Of a DNA stretch of 64,000 bases, positions 61,023 to 64,000 are shown one piece after another. Position numbers and translations under genes: made by a program. The first letter of the stretch is position 1; each line of letters opens with the position of its first letter. The DNA lies in contig NZ_LR881183.1 in assembly GCF_904067545.1 (NCBI RefSeq), positions 1,368,277 to 1,432,276 of the forward strand, given 5' to 3'. The notes under the pieces were generated by a model. The model was not told the origin of the DNA, searched no databases, and saw nothing but the letters and a program-made list of their open reading frames with translations. This DNA comes from Thermococcus camini. Its GTDB lineage: Archaea; Methanobacteriota_B; Thermococci; Thermococcales; Thermococcaceae.

Positions 61023-61978
61023 ACCTTCACCCCCAGAGCTTCTTCAAGTATCCTATCCGCGGCAGAGTACGGGTCGATCTCGCGCCTCACAACCATTTCT
61101 ATCAAAGACGAAATCTCTTCCTCACCGAGCTTCTCCCCCACTATCCTCGATATCCTCCCAGAGACTATCGTCTTGACTTCCTCCTCTGCCCTGAACTGCC
61201 TCCTCCGTCCTATCTCCCCGCTTCTCTCGAGGAACTCCCTGTGTTCGCTGATCGCGCTCCAGAGGTCGCGTATTCCCCTCATGGTCGTCGCGACCGTCTC
61301 CACGATCCGCGGCCTCCAACCAGTTCTCTCCCAGCGCTCCTTCTCAAGGTCAAGCATCATGCTGAGCTCGAAGTACGTGGCATCGGCCCCCTCCTTGTCG
61401 GCCTTGTTGATGACGAACACGTCGGCTATCTCCATGAGCCCGGCCTTTATCGCCTGTATGTCGTCGCCCAGGCCAGGAACCGTGACGAGGACGACCGTGT
61501 CGGCGGTCTTAACGATGTCGATCTCAATCTGGCCGACGCCGACGGTCTCCACAAAGATCACATCGCAGCCGTAGGCATCGAGGACCTTGATGGCATCGGC
61601 CGTGGCCTTGGCAAGGCCCCCGAGGGAGCCCCGTGTTGCCATGCTCCTGATGAAGACGCCCGGGTCCGTGGAGTGCCTCTGCATCCTTATCCTGTCCCCG
61701 AGCAAAGCGCCGCCGGTGAAGGGTGAGGTGGGGTCTATAGCTATAACGCCGACGACCTTGCCTTCCTCCCTCGCAACGCGGATGAGCTTGTCGAGAAGGG
61801 TGGACTTTCCGGCCCCGGGCGGGCCGGTGATGCCGACGATGTAGGCGCTGCCCGTGTGGGGATAGATTTTCGAGATTATCTCCCTCGCCTTCTCATCATC
61901 GTTTTCAACGAGGGTTATGAGGCGCGCAGTGGCGCGCTTGTCGCCGGTGAGCATCCTCTCTATGAGACCGTCTAACAT
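61019..61978 (-). CDS. meaB: MeaB/ArgK-type G-protein chaperone of methylmalonyl-CoA mutase
   Basis: 319 residues with Walker [17 protein letters not shown] (about 50-60), [34 protein letters not shown] (switch) and [12 protein letters not shown] (NKxD). It guards and reloads the B12 cofactor of the mutase. GGTGGCG and ATG 61978 are preferred over 61987. It follows the B12-binding subunit gene in one operon with mce. Confidence 0.95.
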   Translation of the reverse strand: MLDGLIERMLTGDKRATARLITLVENDDEKAREIISKIYPHTGSAYIVGITGPPGAGKSTLLDKLIRVAREEGKVVGVIAIDPTSPFTGGALLGDRIRMQRHSTDPGVFIRSMATRGSLGGLAKATADAIKVLDAYGCDVIFVETVGVGQIEIDIVKTADTVVLVTVPGLGDDIQAIKAGLMEIADVFVINKADKEGADATYFELSMMLDLEKERWERTGWRPRIVETVATTMRGIRDLWSAISEHREFLERSGEIGRRRQFRAEEEVKTIVSGRISRIVGEKLGEEEISSLIEMVVRREIDPYSAADRILEEALGVKV

Positions 61979-62025
61979 CGCCACCACTGGGACAAATTAT
62001 CCAGGTAAGAAATTATAAAGTTTGC

Positions 62026-62457
62026 TCAGTTCTCCCTGAATTTCTTCAGCTTCGGCGCGTTCTCGTCTATGAAGCCAATTATCTCCTCAATCGGGCTGCC
62101 GGGGCCAAAAACCCTTGCCACACCCATCTTCTCTAGCTGTTCCGCGTCGTCGGGCGGGATTATCCCGCCGGCTATAACGAGAACGTCCTCGTTAATCTTA
62201 AGGCCGCGCTCTTCGAGGAGCCTGAGTATCTTCGGTATGAGGACCATGTGGGCCCCGGAGAGGATGCTTATTCCAAGGACATCAACGTCCTCCTGAACAA
62301 CGCTCTCGGCTATCTGCTCGGGGGTCTGCCTGATTCCAGTGTAGATGACCTCAAAACCGGCATCGCGCAGGGCCCTGGCGACGACCTTGGCCCCCCTGTC
62401 GTGACCGTCAAGTCCCGGTTTCGCAACGAGAATCCTAACCCTGGAGCGCTCGACCAT
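62026..62457 (-). CDS. Methylmalonyl-CoA mutase, B12-binding (small) subunit
   Basis: 143 residues. AKPGLDGHDRGAKVVARAL carries the DxHxxG motif whose His binds cobalt; LGISILSGAHM and VIAGGIIPPDDAEQL complete the Rossmann-like B12 fold. The large catalytic subunit is not in this window, matching archaea with split mutases. GGTGAAG sits before ATG 62457. First gene of the mutase accessory operon. Confidence 0.94.
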   Translation of the reverse strand: MVERSRVRILVAKPGLDGHDRGAKVVARALRDAGFEVIYTGIRQTPEQIAESVVQEDVDVLGISILSGAHMVLIPKILRLLEERGLKINEDVLVIAGGIIPPDDAEQLEKMGVARVFGPGSPIEEIIGFIDENAPKLKKFREN

Positions 62458-62578
62458 CTTCACCACCGCCCCACTTTTGTTTCCCGCGGTATTTAAAGAT
62501 TGTCAAAACTCAAGGTTAAGCTTTACGTTGGATATTTTGTCCAGAAGGCTTTATAACGTACCCACGAGAGGATAGAGC

Positions 62579-63235
62579 ATGCTCAGGTTTCCCCACGACG
62601 CCCACACCCACACCACATACTCGGACGGCATCGGGGAGATAGCCGAGAATATAGCGGCCGCCGAAGAGAAGGGGCTTAGACTGCTCGGGATAACCGACCA
62701 CAGCCACTACTTCGAACCCGGAACCCTCAGCCGCTACGTCCGGGAGGTCCGGTACTGGGGCGAGGACGCGGGGCTGACGATTCTGGCCGGGGTGGAGGGC
62801 AACATAACGGCCGGGGGTGTCGATGTCCCGGACTTTATGGCGGAGAAGCTTGACTACGTGATAGCGAGCGTCCACGAGTGGCTCGAGAGGCCGGAGGAAT
62901 ACGTGGAGCTGGTGAAGCTCGCCCTCGAAGACGACAACGTTGACGTCATCGGCCACTTCGGGGCCAGCTTCCCCTACATAGGCTTCCCGTCTGCCGACGG
63001 ACTGGAGGAAATACTCGAGCTGGCGGAGAAGAACGGAAAGGCCTTTGAGATAAGCTCCCGCTACAGAGTACCGGACATCGACTTCATCCGTGAGTGCATA
63101 AGGCGCGGGATAAAGCTCACCTTCGCGAGCGATGCCCATTATCCCCCCGCCGTTGGGAGCGTCTCCTGGAGCGAAAAGGTCTTTAGGAAAGCAGGAGGGA
63201 AAAAGGAGGACCTGCTCTTCGGGGAGTTCCTGTGA
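62579..63235 (+). CDS. PHP-domain phosphoesterase
   Basis: 218 residues: DAHTHTTYSDG at the N-terminus, ITDHSHYFEPG, GVEGNITAGG, SVHEWLE, IGHFG and ASDAHYPPAVG supply the metal-binding His/Asp set of the PHP fold. Single-domain size resembles histidinol phosphatase or other small-molecule phosphatases; substrate not assigned. A TATA-like CTTTATAAC about 30 bases upstream suggests a leaderless or short-leader transcript. Confidence 0.87.
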   Translation: MLRFPHDAHTHTTYSDGIGEIAENIAAAEEKGLRLLGITDHSHYFEPGTLSRYVREVRYWGEDAGLTILAGVEGNITAGGVDVPDFMAEKLDYVIASVHEWLERPEEYVELVKLALEDDNVDVIGHFGASFPYIGFPSADGLEEILELAEKNGKAFEISSRYRVPDIDFIRECIRRGIKLTFASDAHYPPAVGSVSWSEKVFRKAGGKKEDLLFGEFL

Positions 63236-63255
63236 GCAGCAAATCTTGATCTTTC

Positions 63256-63285
63256 CTTTTAATCCTCCAGGAGTCTTATTGTCCG
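63256..63285. repeat. Outlying degenerate CRISPR repeat
   Basis: AATCCTCCAGGAGTCTTATTG at 63261-63281 (first 20 bases AATCCTCCAGGAGTCTTATT) matches the middle of the CRISPR repeat with two changes, while both ends are lost. A short hairpin GGGGAC-GCTCC-GTCCCC (63286-63302) follows. This is the leader-distal relic of the array or the end of its transcript. Confidence 0.65.
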
Positions 63286-63333
63286 GGGGACGCTCCGTCC
63301 CCATACCCCTCGAACTTAAACGCATGAGAAACC

Positions 63334-64000
63334 TCCAGAATTCTCCTGGAGTCTTATTGCAACCCGATGATGATCGGGAAACGAAACCTCGTCTACGTCA
63401 TCGAGTTTCAATTCTCCTGGAGTCTTATTGCAACAGGTTTGGCGCTCCAAACCTTGACGGCGTCCTAATGGTTTCAATTCTCCTGGAGTCTTATTGCAAC
63501 CCGTCATGACCATGTAGATATTTGCGAGAACGGAAATTTGGTTTCAATTCTCCTGGAGTCTTATTGCAACGACATAACAGGTGCCTGTGTCAGAGTCCCA
63601 CTTCCCGCGTTTCAATTCTCCTGGAGTCTTATTGCAACGGTATCAATGTTGGAATCGCCTTGGGCCTTGTGTCAAGTTTCAATTCTCCTGGAGTCTTATT
63701 GCAACAAGCTCCAGTAGCTCATTATCCACTCTATGAGCTTCAGGTTTCAATTCTCCTGGAGTCTTATTGCAACCTATGAAACGCCTGTTCTTGAACTGCT
63801 GTTCACAGAGAAGGGTTTCAATTCTCCTGGAGTCTTATTGCAACTTGCATCGAAAAGCTCCTCGATGAGGTCCCTGGTAACCGTTTCAATTCTCCTGGAG
63901 TCTTATTGCAACGTAGTACCAAAGTTGGATAGACCTTACAAGAAACTGGCGTTTCAATTCTCCTGGAGTCTTATTGCAACGCTGTCCAAGAGGGCTTTGA
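63334..64000 (-). CRISPR. CRISPR array, trailer end, running off the right edge
   Basis: Nine perfect 30-bp repeats start at 63405, 63471, 63541, 63609, 63676, 63744, 63815, 63883 and 63951. In + strand order the repeat begins GTTTCAATTCTCCTGG and ends AGTCTTATTGCAAC. A degenerate copy (last 25 bases intact) lies at 63334-63363. Spacers are 41, 36, 40, 38, 37, 38, 41, 38 and 38 bases, then a partial one. Decayed repeats at the left and the ATTGAAAC end in minus-strand reading (the crRNA 5' handle of Thermococcales) place the leader to the right and transcription leftward. No cas genes in the window. Confidence 0.97.

Overview
The window reads as chromosomal DNA of a hyperthermophilic euryarchaeon of the order Thermococcales, most likely a Thermococcus. 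Supporting genes are the ADP-dependent phosphofructokinase, an ADP-forming acyl-CoA synthetase pair, archaeal ether-lipid enzymes (G1P dehydrogenase, GGGP synthase), AMP phosphorylase, XPD, Hef, XerA, Nob1, SMC/ScpA, and the NfeD protease with stomatin. Promoters have archaeal TATA boxes, ribosome binding sites are mostly GGTGAT or GGAGGTG, several transcripts look leaderless, and one CRISPR repeat resembles those of Pyrococcus and Thermococcus. The DNA is densely coding with many overlapping start/stop pairs.

Layout. 1-2.3 kb: PadR-controlled ABC exporter (cut by the left edge) and endonuclease III. 3-6.2 kb: two PhoU/TrkA_C proteins divergent from an MgtE-like cation transporter and a TIM-barrel isomerase. 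6.3-8.6 kb: ADP-forming acyl-CoA synthetase alpha and beta. 8.6-10.8 kb: an AT-rich accessory patch with secreted unknowns, one carrying an in-frame stop, and a decayed IS6-type element. 10.9-17.7 kb: MFS transporter, a frameshifted cysteine-synthase-like gene, two ThiI-type genes, a HEPN/nucleotidyltransferase pair with its own operators, and a nitroreductase. 17.7-27.5 kb: racemase-like protein, pfkC, xerA, TOPRIM protein, glycosyltransferase, SfsA, AAA ATPase, M42 peptidase. 27.5-36.9 kb: XPD, an intron-containing tRNA-Met followed by a structured repeat, rhomboid, IMPase/FBPase, DUF63, G1P dehydrogenase, and a 5-oxoprolinase operon interrupted by a VapBC pair. 36.9-41 kb: Nob1, a cell-wall-type amidase, two predicted C/D box sRNAs, a ribbon-helix-helix/PIN gene cluster and a DNA glycosylase. 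41-48.4 kb: NfeD-stomatin, MinD, AMP phosphorylase, GGGP synthase. 48.4-51 kb: predicted H/ACA RNA, DEAD-box helicase, divergent tRNA-Lys and tRNA-Leu, and a second copy of the tRNA-linked structured repeat. 51-60.6 kb: Hef, ScpA, a HEPN/nucleotidyltransferase pair, SMC and a DUF835 protein. 60.6-63.2 kb: methylmalonyl-CoA epimerase, MeaB and the B12-binding mutase subunit, and a PHP protein. 63.25-64 kb: the trailer end of a CRISPR array that runs off the right edge.

Most genes are housekeeping. The most unusual signal is a pair of related, hairpin-rich non-coding elements at 29.58 kb and 50.24 kb. Each begins exactly two bases after the CCA of a tRNA gene, and one of their hairpins carries a compensatory base-pair change. 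Other notable points are a HEPN/nucleotidyltransferase module lodged between smc and scpA, paired palindromes flanking TATA boxes at two loci, tandem guide RNAs with exact 12-nt guides, and two probable gene-inactivating lesions. All functions are inferred from sequence reading; no database search was run.
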